From assembly GCA_002243285.1 (NCBI GenBank), contig CP022585.1:124001-188000 (forward strand): a DNA stretch of 64,000 bases. Direction: 5' to 3'. Within the stretch, counting starts at the first letter, position 1. The number at the start of each line of letters is the position of its first letter. Both the position numbers and the translations under genes were made by a program. Source of the stretch: Candidatus Fluviicola riflensis. Its GTDB lineage: Bacteria; Bacteroidota; Bacteroidia; Flavobacteriales_D; Crocinitomicaceae. The notes under the pieces are model-generated. The model worked only from the letters and a program-made list of their open reading frames with translations. It did not search any database and was not told the DNA's origin. This document shows positions 1 to 9,552 of this stretch, piece after piece.

Positions 1-276
1 GCCATGATCAAAATCCGTCAGGAAATTCGTGAAATCGAAAACGGCCACGCCGATAAAGCCAACAATTTATTGAAAAATGCACCGCACACCGCAGATTGCA
101 TCATCAACAAAGACTGGAACTACCCGTATTCACCACAGGAAGCCGCTTATCCGGTTGCTTACCTCAAAGAATGGAAATACTGGGTACCTGTTCGCCGCGT
201 TGACAATGCGTATGGCGACCGCAACCTGGTGTGCTCTTGCCCAAGTGTGGAGAGCTACATGCATGTGGAGGCATAA
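1..276 (+). CDS. gcvP: Glycine dehydrogenase (decarboxylating), P-protein, C-terminal fragment
   Basis: Only the last 91 codons are in the window; the gene starts to the left. The P-protein is the PLP-dependent subunit of the glycine cleavage system that decarboxylates glycine and passes the aminomethyl group to the lipoyl arm of GcvH. The fragment has the typical extreme C-terminus of bacterial P-proteins, including the segment '[16 protein letters not shown]', then '[20 protein letters not shown]' and the end '[11 protein letters not shown]'. The catalytic lysine region is not in view. A hairpin terminator follows directly. The partner gene gcvH is about 27 kb away at 27063, so the two are not in one operon here. 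Confidence 0.93.
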   Translation, partial: AMIKIRQEIREIENGHADKANNLLKNAPHTADCIINKDWNYPYSPQEAAYPVAYLKEWKYWVPVRRVDNAYGDRNLVCSCPSVESYMHVEA

Positions 277-298
277 GCAATAAAAGAATAGAATTGAA

Positions 299-333
299 GA
301 AACCGTTCCGCCTTGAGTGGGACGGTTTTTTTG
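299..333 (+). terminator. Rho-independent terminator of gcvP
   Basis: A stem pairing AAACCGTTCC with GGGACGGTTT around a short loop is followed by a run of T. It lies 23 bp after the gcvP stop codon. Confidence 0.85.
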
Positions 334-475
334 TTAATGCACGTTAATTACAAACCTGTTAAAGTGCAATTACCGTCTGGTAACACAAACAAGATTTTCA
401 CCTTCTAAAACCGGAATTATTTTTTTAATCACAATAAGTAAAGTAATTTCGCGATCAAATCAGTTAGATTCTACT

Positions 476-2467
476 ATGAAACGAATTTTACAAGTCCTTA
501 CGGGAGTTTTACTTTCATTCAATTTACTGGCCCAATCTCCGGGAAATGCGCTTCAATTTGATGGAGCGGATGACAATGTTTCGGCAACTTTGCCTGCTTT
601 GTTCAACGATTTGTCAACAACCGATTTTACCATGGAAGCGTGGGTTTATCCCCAGGCAGGCATTTTTAGCCGTATTATTTTTGCACAAAGCAGCACCTCT
701 AGTTTTGCAGCGATGAGCACTGGTGGTACCACTAACATTTATTTCTACGTAGTAGAGAACGGTACTAATTACAGTGTGGCTACAACCTCCAATATGCCGC
801 TTAATACCTGGACACATGTTGCCGCGCGTTGGACTACAGCGACAAATTCTGTAGAAGTATTTTTTAATGGTGTATTACAGGCAGGTATTGGTGGCGGAAC
901 ATCTTCGACCGGACCAATCGATAACTTAAGTATAGGAACACGTCCTGGTGGAGCTCAGTATTTCCCCGGAGCCATTGATGAGGTGCGAATCTGGAGCGAA
1001 GCACGATCAAATTGTGAAATACTAGCTAACTATAACCGGTCAATGACAGGAACGGAAAGCAACCTTGTAGTGAATTATGATTTTAACCAGGGAACGGCAG
1101 CGGGGAACAATGCCGGAGTGACCACATTGCCTGACCTTGTTGCAGCAAATGATGGCACGCTGAATAATTTCACTCTCACCGGAGGAACTTCCAACTGGAT
1201 CGCTTCGACAGCAACAATCAGCGTCTCAGGAGAAGCACCTGTTATTACGACAACAATTACAGAGGATGTGTGTAATAGTTACTTTTGGCCACAGACTAGT
1301 CAATTCTATCTGGCATCGGGTCAATATGCTGATACAATTACAGCTGTGAATGGCTGTGATTCTATTGTGGTGTTGGATTTGACTATTCGCACTTCCAGTG
1401 GCAGTACACAAACCGCTTCTGCATGTGAAAGTTATGTATGGACTGAAAATGGGATGACCTACACCACATCAGGGACTTATTACGATACATTGGTAAATGC
1501 AGTGGGCTGCGATTCCACCATTACACTCGATCTGACGATCAATATGCCAACCGCTTCCAGCTTTTCGACAACAGCATGTTACACTTATACGTGGGCGCAA
1601 AGCGGAATGACTTATCTAACTTCGGGTAATTACAATGATACCATTCCGAACGCGGTTGGTTGTGATTCCATTATCACGCTTAATCTCACCATTAATCAAC
1701 CCACATCGTCAAGCATTTCGGAAAGCGCCTGCGGCAGTTATCCATGGGCGCAGAACGGAGTGACCTACATGGCTTCGGGAAGTTACAACGATACCATCCC
1801 AAATGCAAATGGTTGCGATTCGATCATCACGCTCAACTTAACGATTAATCCGGTAACATCTTCGAGCGAAACGGTAAGTGCCTGTGATAGCTATACCTGG
1901 ACCGCTAACGGAATGAACTATACGGCTTCAGGCCAGTATTCTCATCCTATGTTGAGCAGTGCCGGTTGTGATTCCCTTGTTACGCTCGATCTTACAATCG
2001 TTCCGACACCAACAGCCAATGCAACAGATGATGGTTTGGGTACCTTGACGGGAAGTGGTGGTAGCCCGGTGCAATGGATCAACTGTACGACCAACACACC
2101 GGTCGCCGGAGCAACTTCCGCTACTTTTTCTCCAACAGTCAACGGAACTTATGCAATCGTAGTAGGAAATGGAATTGGTTGTTCCGATACTTCGGATTGT
2201 TTGATCGTGGATTATATTGGTTTGAATGAAAACAGTTCGCTTAACGCAATCATTTACCCGAATCCGGCAACAGATGAAGTGACAATTATTTTCGAAGGCT
2301 CATCTGCTGGTTTGATTGTTCGTGATGCGTTGGGCAAAATCGTTCAGACACAAACCATCCAAAACGGTGAAGCAATTTCATTGGCGGGAATACAAACAGG
2401 CGTTTATTTCTTTGAACTGACTACCGATCAAGGGAAAATGACAGAACAGGTAGTGAAACAATACTAG
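476..2467 (+). CDS. Secreted LamG-like repeat protein with T9SS sorting domain
   Basis: A 663-residue cell-surface or secreted protein. It has an N-terminal signal peptide (about residues 1-20, ending LLAQ) and a concanavalin/LamG-like jelly-roll region (about 24-215; 'LQFDGADDNV', 'FTMEAWVYPQ', 'GAIDEVRIWSEARS'). Five copies of an about 44-residue repeat follow (about 260-520), each with an aromatic-rich 'SYxWxxNGxTY' start and a 'GCDSIITLNLTI' end. Next comes a conserved linker ('SGGSPVQWINC') and a C-terminal type A sorting domain (about 585-663; 'IYPNPATDEV', 'GIQTGVYFFEL'). That domain is known to direct export by the type IX (Por) system in Bacteroidota. The protein is paralogous to the next gene from the repeats to the C-terminus. 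An adhesin-like or ligand-binding role is inferred; the ligand is unknown. Confidence 0.85.
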   Translation: MKRILQVLTGVLLSFNLLAQSPGNALQFDGADDNVSATLPALFNDLSTTDFTMEAWVYPQAGIFSRIIFAQSSTSSFAAMSTGGTTNIYFYVVENGTNYSVATTSNMPLNTWTHVAARWTTATNSVEVFFNGVLQAGIGGGTSSTGPIDNLSIGTRPGGAQYFPGAIDEVRIWSEARSNCEILANYNRSMTGTESNLVVNYDFNQGTAAGNNAGVTTLPDLVAANDGTLNNFTLTGGTSNWIASTATISVSGEAPVITTTITEDVCNSYFWPQTSQFYLASGQYADTITAVNGCDSIVVLDLTIRTSSGSTQTASACESYVWTENGMTYTTSGTYYDTLVNAVGCDSTITLDLTINMPTASSFSTTACYTYTWAQSGMTYLTSGNYNDTIPNAVGCDSIITLNLTINQPTSSSISESACGSYPWAQNGVTYMASGSYNDTIPNANGCDSIITLNLTINPVTSSSETVSACDSYTWTANGMNYTASGQYSHPMLSSAGCDSLVTLDLTIVPTPTANATDDGLGTLTGSGGSPVQWINCTTNTPVAGATSATFSPTVNGTYAIVVGNGIGCSDTSDCLIVDYIGLNENSSLNAIIYPNPATDEVTIIFEGSSAGLIVRDALGKIVQTQTIQNGEAISLAGIQTGVYFFELTTDQGKMTEQVVKQY

Positions 2468-2492
2468 CAAAACAACATTTAATAGACTAACT

Positions 2493-4286
2493 ATGAAACA
2501 ATTACTTCTAACAATTACGGCCTCCGTCTTCTTATCGCTGATGGGCTCGGCGCAGGTATGTGATTTGTTCTTCTCGGAATACCTGGAAGGTTCATCGAAC
2601 AACAAAGCCATCGAGGTTTATAATCCGCTAAACGTAACCGTAAATCTTACCGAATACAAAATGTACCGTTACAACAATGGTTCTCCAACACCTACCGACT
2701 CGTTATTTCCGCAGGGAACACTTGCTCCGGGAGCTGTGTATGTTGCAGGAAACCCATCGGCTATTGCAGCAATATTAAGTGTTTCTGATACCCTGCATAC
2801 CATTACCTTCTTCAATGGTGATGATGTAATAGAATTGGTTCATATACCTACAGGAGCGTCACTTGACGTGATCGGGATCATCGGTAACGACCCGGGGACC
2901 AACTGGCCGGTTGGTGCTGGTGCAACCAGTGAATTCACCTTGGTACGCATGTTTTCGCATACCGATGGTGAAACAGATTGGTCAATCTCTGTGGGAGAAT
3001 GGGATGTTTATGCCCAAAATACAGTTTCGTTTATTGGTTCACATTCCGGCGCTCCTTGCTGCGCGCCTACTGTTTCCAGCTTTTCGGCAACCGGTTGTTC
3101 AAGCTATGTGTGGGCTGAGAATGGAGAAACATATACAACATCCGGCAGTTATAATGATACATTGACGAATGTGAGCGGTTGTGATTCGATTATCACACTC
3201 AACCTTACAATCAACGTTCCGACAACATCAGGTTTGTCAGCAAGCGCCTGTGAAACATATACATGGTCAGAAAACAACATGACCTACACAGCTTCGGGAA
3301 ATTACAATGATACATTGGTCAACGCAGCAGGTTGTGATTCGATTATCACACTCAATCTTACAATCAACGTTCCGACAGCATCAGGTTTGTCAGCTAGCGC
3401 CTGTGAAACGTATACATGGTCAGAAAACAACATGACCTACACAGCTTCTGGAAGTTACAATGATACATTGGTCAACGCAGCAGGTTGTGATTCGATTATC
3501 ACACTCAATCTTACGATCAACGTTCCGACAACATCAGGTTTGTCAGCGAGCGCTTGTGAAACGTATACATGGTCAGAAAACAATATGACCTACACAGCTT
3601 CGGGAAATTACAATGATACATTGGTCAACGCAGCAGGTTGTGATTCGATCATCACGCTCAATTTAACAATTAATCAACCGGCGGCTTCGTTTGAAACCGT
3701 TTCGGCGTGTGACACTTATACCTGGAATTCTAATGGAATGACTTATACAAATTCAGGATGGTTTCTTGATACGCTGTCTACCGTTTCGGGCTGCGATTCC
3801 ATTATCACGCTTGACCTGACAATTATTGCATCTCCGGTCGCCAATGCAACAGACGATAATGCAGGAACCTTAACAGGAAGCGGTGGCAGTCCGGTTCAAT
3901 GGATCAATTGTGTTACAAATGCCGCCATTGCCGGAGCAACATCAGCAACTTTTTCTCCGGTTGCAAACGGAACCTATGCTATTATAGTGAGCAACGGAAG
4001 TTGTACCGATACTTCAAATTGTGTGGTGGTAGATTACATCGGTCTGGATGAAAACACACTGATCAATGCAAGTATTTCTCCGAATCCCGCAACAGACGAA
4101 GTGCAAATCACTTTTACCGGAACATCGGCATTATTGATCATCCGCGATGCGCAGGGTAAAATGATTCAAACCGAAAACATTGAAAACGGAGCAACCATTT
4201 CACTGGTAAACTTACAAACAGGAGTTTATTTCTTTGAACTCGTTACAGTACAAGGAAAAGCTACGAAACGTGTGGTGAAAAACTAA
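2493..4286 (+). CDS. Secreted lamin-tail-domain repeat protein with T9SS sorting domain
   Basis: A 597-residue secreted protein lying 25 bp after its paralogue. A signal peptide (about 1-20, 'LSLMGSAQ') precedes a lamin-tail-like domain (about 22-180; 'DLFFSEYLEGSSNNKAIEVY', 'DVIGIIGND'). Five repeats of the 'CETYTWSENNMTY...GCDSIITLNLTI' type follow (about 200-450), then the linker 'SGGSPVQWINC' and a T9SS type A C-terminal domain ('ISPNPATDEV', 'LQTGVYFFEL'). The middle three repeats are nearly identical at the DNA level with a 153-bp period, unlike the more diverged repeats of the upstream paralogue. Gene spacing suggests co-transcription with 476-2467. Function unknown; surface adhesion is the likeliest guess. 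Confidence 0.85.
   Translation: MKQLLLTITASVFLSLMGSAQVCDLFFSEYLEGSSNNKAIEVYNPLNVTVNLTEYKMYRYNNGSPTPTDSLFPQGTLAPGAVYVAGNPSAIAAILSVSDTLHTITFFNGDDVIELVHIPTGASLDVIGIIGNDPGTNWPVGAGATSEFTLVRMFSHTDGETDWSISVGEWDVYAQNTVSFIGSHSGAPCCAPTVSSFSATGCSSYVWAENGETYTTSGSYNDTLTNVSGCDSIITLNLTINVPTTSGLSASACETYTWSENNMTYTASGNYNDTLVNAAGCDSIITLNLTINVPTASGLSASACETYTWSENNMTYTASGSYNDTLVNAAGCDSIITLNLTINVPTTSGLSASACETYTWSENNMTYTASGNYNDTLVNAAGCDSIITLNLTINQPAASFETVSACDTYTWNSNGMTYTNSGWFLDTLSTVSGCDSIITLDLTIIASPVANATDDNAGTLTGSGGSPVQWINCVTNAAIAGATSATFSPVANGTYAIIVSNGSCTDTSNCVVVDYIGLDENTLINASISPNPATDEVQITFTGTSALLIIRDAQGKMIQTENIENGATISLVNLQTGVYFFELVTVQGKATKRVVKN
3180..3660 (+). repeat. Tandem 153-bp repeat inside a coding region (about 3 copies)
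   Basis: The sequence TGTGAAACRTATACATGG recurs at 3249, 3402 and 3555, exactly 153 bp (51 codons) apart, and the intervening sequence is almost unchanged. The repeat encodes the CETYTW...GCDSIITLNLTI module, so changes in copy number would stay in frame. Confidence 0.9.
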
Positions 4287-4554
4287 TAACGTGAGTTCAG
4301 GATAAGAATTCCAGTCAGAATTCATAAAAGTGTTTGGATACAAGGCGAATTACTGAGGGATAGCGGGCTATCTCGAAGAAATTCAACGAAGTAGACGGAT
4401 GCTTTTAGGCATAGCATTTTAATATGGTCACTTGAAAACACCAATCTTCTTCCTGAAAACCGCACTAACATATCCCGATATGTCACTGCGCTTCTCAGTC
4501 GAATCTCAGCATTTCCAAGCGATCTGACGAAATTCTTATCCCGAATTCACGTTA
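4287..4554. repeat. Inverted-repeat-bounded intergenic element, about 270 bp
   Basis: The 24 bases from 4287 (TAACGTGARTTCRGGATAAG and four more) reappear inverted at 4531-4554 with two mismatches. The left end begins one base after the stop codon of the preceding gene. Inside are smaller hairpins (GATAGC/GCTATC near 4360; ACATAT/ATATGT near 4470) and no credible open reading frame. The layout resembles a MITE or structured-RNA element. No transposase is present and no clear target duplication could be assigned. Confidence 0.7.
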
Positions 4555-4574
4555 ATAATTAAGCCCCATTCTAG

Positions 4575-4612
4575 AAATCCCTTGTTACCCTGGTGGCAAG
4601 GGATTTTTTGGC
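4575..4612 (+). terminator. Rho-independent terminator
   Basis: AAATCCCTTG pairs with CAAGGGATTT across a 12-base loop, followed by T residues. It lies beyond the inverted-repeat element and probably ends transcription of the two upstream secreted-protein genes. Confidence 0.8.
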
Positions 4613-4663
4613 AATAGGCAACCATCTGAGTTTGAGTACTGTCTCTATAACAAATCATGTATC

Positions 4664-7096
4664 ATGAAAAACTTACTACGAAACGGTCTACTGACCTTAC
4701 TGATAGCGTTTGCCGGAGCACTTTCCTACGGACAGGGATTTGTTTTAACCGCGCTCAATACCCCCAACAACCAGCTTGCCGAATGTGACACGGTGGTCGA
4801 CATCAACATCGCGGCAATGTCAGCACCTTTAACCAATGCCGATTTTAACATGGCGCTTTACGGTTCGTCGTTTCAATCTTCGCAGTTCACTACAACTGTC
4901 AATTGGGGAGATGGAAATACTACCACGCATGTAGGCGGAACTTCCAGTTCGGGAGTTGCTATTCCGTTTACACCACCAATTGAGCATTATTTTGCCAACA
5001 ACGGAACCTATACGATTTATATCGTTGTGACGAATCCGCAGAATAACTCCTGGGCAGCTGATACCTTGTATTATACTAAGACAACGTGCAACACCTATTT
5101 ATTCTCTAACGTTATCGTTGATTGTGACAACGACGGGAACACCGATTCTACTATTATAAACGGAATTCCGATCATCCTTTCCGAACCCGGAGGTATGTGG
5201 TATTCCGGTACACTGAACAACGGATCGATCAACTACAGCAACATATTAGAAGGAACCTACACCATTTCTGTTAGCCAGGCGTGGTTGAACCAAAACGGAT
5301 ATGTGGTTGAAAGTATTACACCGTCAATGATCGATGTTTCACCGAATATGTCAACGTTTACCTCACAAATCGTATTGAATTGTGATTCGATTCCAAATGC
5401 CGGCAATCTTTGCTTATATGGAATGGCATTTTGTGATGCGGATTCAAATGGTGTCTTTAACGCAGGTGAAACTCCTATTGTAAATGCTCCCGTTCAGATT
5501 ATGAATGGTGGACAAACGATGACGGTATATACCAATTCCGGAGGATATTATTCTGTAAGTTATTCCGGAACCGTAGGATCACCAACAGTGATTTCTATCA
5601 ATCCTAACTGGCTCGCTCAAAACGGCTATTCCATGAACAGCAATCCGTTTACTGTATTGGCTGCTGATTGTAACTCACAGCCGGTCGCCAATATTCCGAT
5701 CAATTGCGGCGGTGGAAACAGTAATCCGTATCAATGTGTTTCTGTGATCGTTTTCTGTGATGCCAACGGAAACGGTGTTTTGAACGCAGGGGAAACACCA
5801 CTGCAAAATGCACCTGTTACCTTATGGGGCCAGCAAAATCAAAGTGTCATTATTTATACCGATTCCAACGGATTTGCAATGTATTGTGGTAACAACTTCA
5901 GTTCACAGGCCGTTATTGCACAATTGAGTCAGGCTTGGTTGACACAGCACGGTTACACGATTTCGAATCCTGTACTTACCTTACTGGCTTCCGGCGGCCC
6001 AACGCCAAATCCGGGGTACTTTGCCGTGAATTGTGGTGGTGGTCAAAGCTTATGTGCCGACTTATGGACAACTGTTACGCCTTGGATCGGTTATTACCAA
6101 AATACCACAGCTTACATCAAGTTGAACTACGGAAATTACGGACCTGGAGCTCCGGGGCCATACACTCTGACATTGACATTTCCTGCCGGAGTAACAGTGA
6201 ATACTTCATCACTCAATCCGGGCTATACCATTAATGGAAATACAATCACGTGGACATTGAATAGTGCTTCGACATCATTCAGCACCTATGATCTGATCAC
6301 GTTCAACGTTCCTTTTGGTATTCCCAACGGAACGGTTCACCAATTTACGTCTACCATCACTCCAACAGGAAATGCGAGTGATTGCTGCACCAACAACAAC
6401 AATGGTTGCCTGGTACAAATCGTTGGAAACAGTTACGACCCGAATGATAAAAACGTAGATCACGCAGAGCAAATTGCTCCTTCCGTTCAAGATGAACTAA
6501 CCTATACCATTCGATTCCAGAACACAGGAACAGCGCCAGCACAGAACATTTATATTTTGGATACACTTAGCACAAACCTGGATTGGTCTACCTTCGAACT
6601 GATCGAAGTGTCACATGCTATGCACGTAGATGATTTGGGGAACGGCGTTATGCGATTCAACTTCCCGCAGATCTGGTTGCCGGACAGTACGGCAAACGAG
6701 CAGGAAAGTCATGGACATTTAGTGTATCGATTGAAAGAAAATGTCGCAAACACAGAAGGCACCGAAATCTTCAATACGGCTTATATTTTCTTTGACTGGA
6801 ACGATCCGATCATCACCAACACGACTTACAACATCAACGCATCGTTGGGATTGAATGAAGAAACGTCTGTACAAAGCAGTGTTTACCCGAATCCGTTCCA
6901 GCAGGAGGTAACGATTCGAGCCAAATCGATGATCCGGGCAGTGAGCGTTTTGGACCTGTCAGGCAAACAATTGTTTACCCAAACAACCGATTCAAACGAG
7001 TTAAAACTTGATTTAAGCGCGTACTCAAGCGGAATCTATTTGTTAAACATCCAAACACAATCGGGCTTTGAAACGCACCGAATCGTGAAAAAATAA
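4664..7096 (+). CDS. Large secreted protein with SdrD/B-like repeats, DUF11-like domain and T9SS sorting domain
   Basis: An 810-residue secreted protein. A signal peptide (about 1-23, 'LSYGQG') precedes a PKD-like region with 'VNWGDGNTTTHVGG' (about 85-100). Two or three SdrD-B-like modules follow, with 'FCDADSNGVFNAGETP' (about 262) and 'FCDANGNGVLNAGETP' (about 365), calcium-binding-like loops known from surface adhesins. Then comes a region like the Bacteroidota repeat domain near DUF11 ('SYDPNDKN', 'LTYTIRFQNTGTAPAQNIYI', 'FFDWNDPIITNT', about 590-725). The C-terminus is a T9SS type A domain ('VYPNPFQQEV', about 735-810). Probably a surface-exposed structural or adhesive protein; no enzymatic motif seen. 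Confidence 0.85.
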   Translation: MKNLLRNGLLTLLIAFAGALSYGQGFVLTALNTPNNQLAECDTVVDINIAAMSAPLTNADFNMALYGSSFQSSQFTTTVNWGDGNTTTHVGGTSSSGVAIPFTPPIEHYFANNGTYTIYIVVTNPQNNSWAADTLYYTKTTCNTYLFSNVIVDCDNDGNTDSTIINGIPIILSEPGGMWYSGTLNNGSINYSNILEGTYTISVSQAWLNQNGYVVESITPSMIDVSPNMSTFTSQIVLNCDSIPNAGNLCLYGMAFCDADSNGVFNAGETPIVNAPVQIMNGGQTMTVYTNSGGYYSVSYSGTVGSPTVISINPNWLAQNGYSMNSNPFTVLAADCNSQPVANIPINCGGGNSNPYQCVSVIVFCDANGNGVLNAGETPLQNAPVTLWGQQNQSVIIYTDSNGFAMYCGNNFSSQAVIAQLSQAWLTQHGYTISNPVLTLLASGGPTPNPGYFAVNCGGGQSLCADLWTTVTPWIGYYQNTTAYIKLNYGNYGPGAPGPYTLTLTFPAGVTVNTSSLNPGYTINGNTITWTLNSASTSFSTYDLITFNVPFGIPNGTVHQFTSTITPTGNASDCCTNNNNGCLVQIVGNSYDPNDKNVDHAEQIAPSVQDELTYTIRFQNTGTAPAQNIYILDTLSTNLDWSTFELIEVSHAMHVDDLGNGVMRFNFPQIWLPDSTANEQESHGHLVYRLKENVANTEGTEIFNTAYIFFDWNDPIITNTTYNINASLGLNEETSVQSSVYPNPFQQEVTIRAKSMIRAVSVLDLSGKQLFTQTTDSNELKLDLSAYSSGIYLLNIQTQSGFETHRIVKK

Positions 7097-7118
7097 GAAA
7101 CACACTCTCCAATATATA

Positions 7119-7157
7119 CAAGAGGTCTTTCAGCAATGAAAGGCCTCTTGTTTTTTA
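7119..7157 (+). terminator. Rho-independent terminator
   Basis: AGAGGTCTTTCA pairs with TGAAAGGCCTCT across a GCAA loop, followed by a T tract, 24 bp after the stop codon of the preceding secreted-protein gene. Confidence 0.88.
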
Positions 7158-7230
7158 TGACAGTCTCACTAACCACTAGCTACTAATCACTAACCACTGG
7201 AATTCCACGGAATTCTTTTATTTTTATACC

Positions 7231-9465
7231 ATGAAGACGTTTCTCCTGCGTATTTGTTCCGTGCTTATGCTGGTGTGTTTCCAGTATTCTGCAGCAATGG
7301 CTGTCAACGGTGACGAAGCGAGTCGTATAAAAGCATACCATCAGGAAAAAAACGGCACCAAAAAATTCTGGAAACTTTATCAGCTGGGTGAATATTACAG
7401 GTTGAACAACGTTGAAAAAGCCGATTCCATTCGTGATTATATCCTTTCAGCCAGTCGCCAGGAAAATGATTCGGCACGTTTGCAGGCGCTTGTATTCGAC
7501 TTGAAAATAGATCAGCTTCGCGGGAACAGAATTGCTTATTACACCAAGATATTACAATTACAACCTTTTCTGAGCCGGTTGAAATCGCGGGTTTCCCAAG
7601 TGATGATTTATCAATACCTGGCTGATTATCACATTGCATACCGCGAATTTGAACAGGCACATTTATACCTCGATGAAGCGCTGGTGATTTCTAAAAAATT
7701 ACGCTCCTATTCCTATAGCTGTACTGCCGAAACTTACCGGTTGACTGCTTTGCTGGAAATGGAGGAAAACGATAAGATAAACGCCCTGGACCATGTGGGC
7801 CAATCCATTCAATATGCACGTCGTTCTTCCGACAAAGCATTGCTGGCCGCGTGTTTCAACATGCAGGCAAAAGTGTACAACTATTTTGGACAGTTGGAAT
7901 TGAGCGTTTCAAAAAACATGATTGCCTTAGAACTGGCAAAGGAAGCCAATGATTTTCCGAAAGTATCCAATTACCAGCGTGAACTCGGCGAGGTACAATA
8001 CGCCATTTTCAATTACGATGATGCCGGGTATTATTTTTCTCAGTCCAAAGAAACCGCAGAACGGATTCACGATAAACGATTGGTTGGATTAGCAAAAACC
8101 GACCTGGGATTGTTGGCTTTTGCCCGCAAAGAATACCAGCGCGCCATTCAATTGCTCCGTGATGCTATCAAGACGCTTCAAAAATACAACGATGAAGACG
8201 GATTGGGTTTCGCACATATGCACCTGGGCAATGTGTACCGCGAAGATGGCAACTATGATGAAGCGCTGCGATACTACAACAAAGCGCTCGTTTATTTTGA
8301 ATCATCTGCCAACAGAGCAGAAATCGCGTCGGTTTATCACTTGGTAGGAACTGTTTTCGAAAAACAGGGGAAATACGAAAATGCGCTTAATTACCTGAAT
8401 CGTGCTGTGGAGATCCGTTCTCAATTCGGGTTTAAAGGAAGCGTTTATCCTTCTTACCGCGAAATTTCCGAAGTCTACAAGAAAACGGGCAATCTGAAAC
8501 TGGCCAATTATTACCTCGAGCTCTATTCCAACTATTCGGACAGCGCCAGAATGGTTGAGGTAAGTGCCAGAATTGCTGAGATCTCGGAATTATACCGTGC
8601 AGAACAGCGCGAACGCCTCATTGCCATGCAGCAGGATTCCATCGAATTACAGCGCAAGGAAAAAGACCTGACTTCCGCTCAATTGGAAAACACTGAACTC
8701 CGCAGCAGTTTTCAAACCTATGTCATTATCGGGTTCATCTTATTGCTGATTCTGGCTGTTGTGATCTTTTACAATCAGTGGAAACAGCGAAACATCAAAC
8801 AATTGCAGCGTGAGGCTGAAATGAGCCAAGTACTCCTGCGTTCACAAATGAACCCGCATTTTGTCTTCAATGCCATGTCGGTGATCCAAAGTTATATTTA
8901 CGAAAACGACACCAAGAATTCCACTAAATTTTTGGTCAATTTCTCGAAACTGATGCGATTGATCCTTGAAAATTCCTCCAAAGAATTTATTCCCATTCTC
9001 ACGGAAATCGACATTCTGACCAAATACCTCGAAACCCAGAAACTGCGTTTCGGTGACCGGTTCGAATACGAAGTGGCCATGGATGATTTGTTATTGGAAG
9101 AAGAATTGGTCATTCCTCCAATGATCACACAACCGTTCATTGAAAATGCCATTGAACACGGACAACTGCATACGATTGAAGGTGGTTTCATCCGGGTGAA
9201 ATTCTCGAAAGTTTCCGATATGCTCAACGTGGTGATCGAAGACAACGGAATCGGGAGAAAGGGTGCCGAAAAGAATAAGAAAAGTGTGGAACACAAAAGC
9301 ATGGCCATGAAAATCACCCAGGACCGGATTGATAACCTCAATTATAAGTACCGGATTCACGGGTCGTTAGAGATTAGTGATTACAATGAGGAAGAACAGA
9401 CCGGAACCAAAGTTGTGATCTTTTTGCCCTATCGAACCGACACCCCAAAAGTGATTCCCGATTAA
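7231..9465 (+). CDS. TPR-containing sensor histidine kinase, LytS/YehU-like His_kinase family
   Basis: A 744-residue sensor kinase: signal peptide (about 1-24), a long tetratricopeptide-repeat sensor region (about 60-430, e.g. 'GNVYREDGNYDEALRYYNKA'), a coiled coil, one membrane segment (about 491-510, 'YVIIGFILLLILAVVIFY') and a His_kinase domain. The phosphoacceptor histidine is in 'MNPHFVFNAM' (about residue 541) and the ATPase N-box is 'PFIENAIEHG' (about 636); 'DNGIG' forms the G1 box. The TPR part should face the periplasm. The LytTR regulator at 9553 is 87 bp downstream on the same strand and is the expected partner. The stimulus is unknown. Confidence 0.92.
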   Translation: MKTFLLRICSVLMLVCFQYSAAMAVNGDEASRIKAYHQEKNGTKKFWKLYQLGEYYRLNNVEKADSIRDYILSASRQENDSARLQALVFDLKIDQLRGNRIAYYTKILQLQPFLSRLKSRVSQVMIYQYLADYHIAYREFEQAHLYLDEALVISKKLRSYSYSCTAETYRLTALLEMEENDKINALDHVGQSIQYARRSSDKALLAACFNMQAKVYNYFGQLELSVSKNMIALELAKEANDFPKVSNYQRELGEVQYAIFNYDDAGYYFSQSKETAERIHDKRLVGLAKTDLGLLAFARKEYQRAIQLLRDAIKTLQKYNDEDGLGFAHMHLGNVYREDGNYDEALRYYNKALVYFESSANRAEIASVYHLVGTVFEKQGKYENALNYLNRAVEIRSQFGFKGSVYPSYREISEVYKKTGNLKLANYYLELYSNYSDSARMVEVSARIAEISELYRAEQRERLIAMQQDSIELQRKEKDLTSAQLENTELRSSFQTYVIIGFILLLILAVVIFYNQWKQRNIKQLQREAEMSQVLLRSQMNPHFVFNAMSVIQSYIYENDTKNSTKFLVNFSKLMRLILENSSKEFIPILTEIDILTKYLETQKLRFGDRFEYEVAMDDLLLEEELVIPPMITQPFIENAIEHGQLHTIEGGFIRVKFSKVSDMLNVVIEDNGIGRKGAEKNKKSVEHKSMAMKITQDRIDNLNYKYRIHGSLEISDYNEEEQTGTKVVIFLPYRTDTPKVIPD

Positions 9466-9552
9466 AAATCCGACAACCCGAAAAAGCAGTCACTTAAAAC
9501 ATTAATCGTATATTCGGGTTCGTATTAACAGTTTGCTAATTCCGATTTTCCG

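Noticed and set aside
3180..3660. CRISPR-like array from the evenly spaced repeats
   Set aside because: The 153-bp period is in frame within a secreted protein, with no unique spacers and no cas genes.
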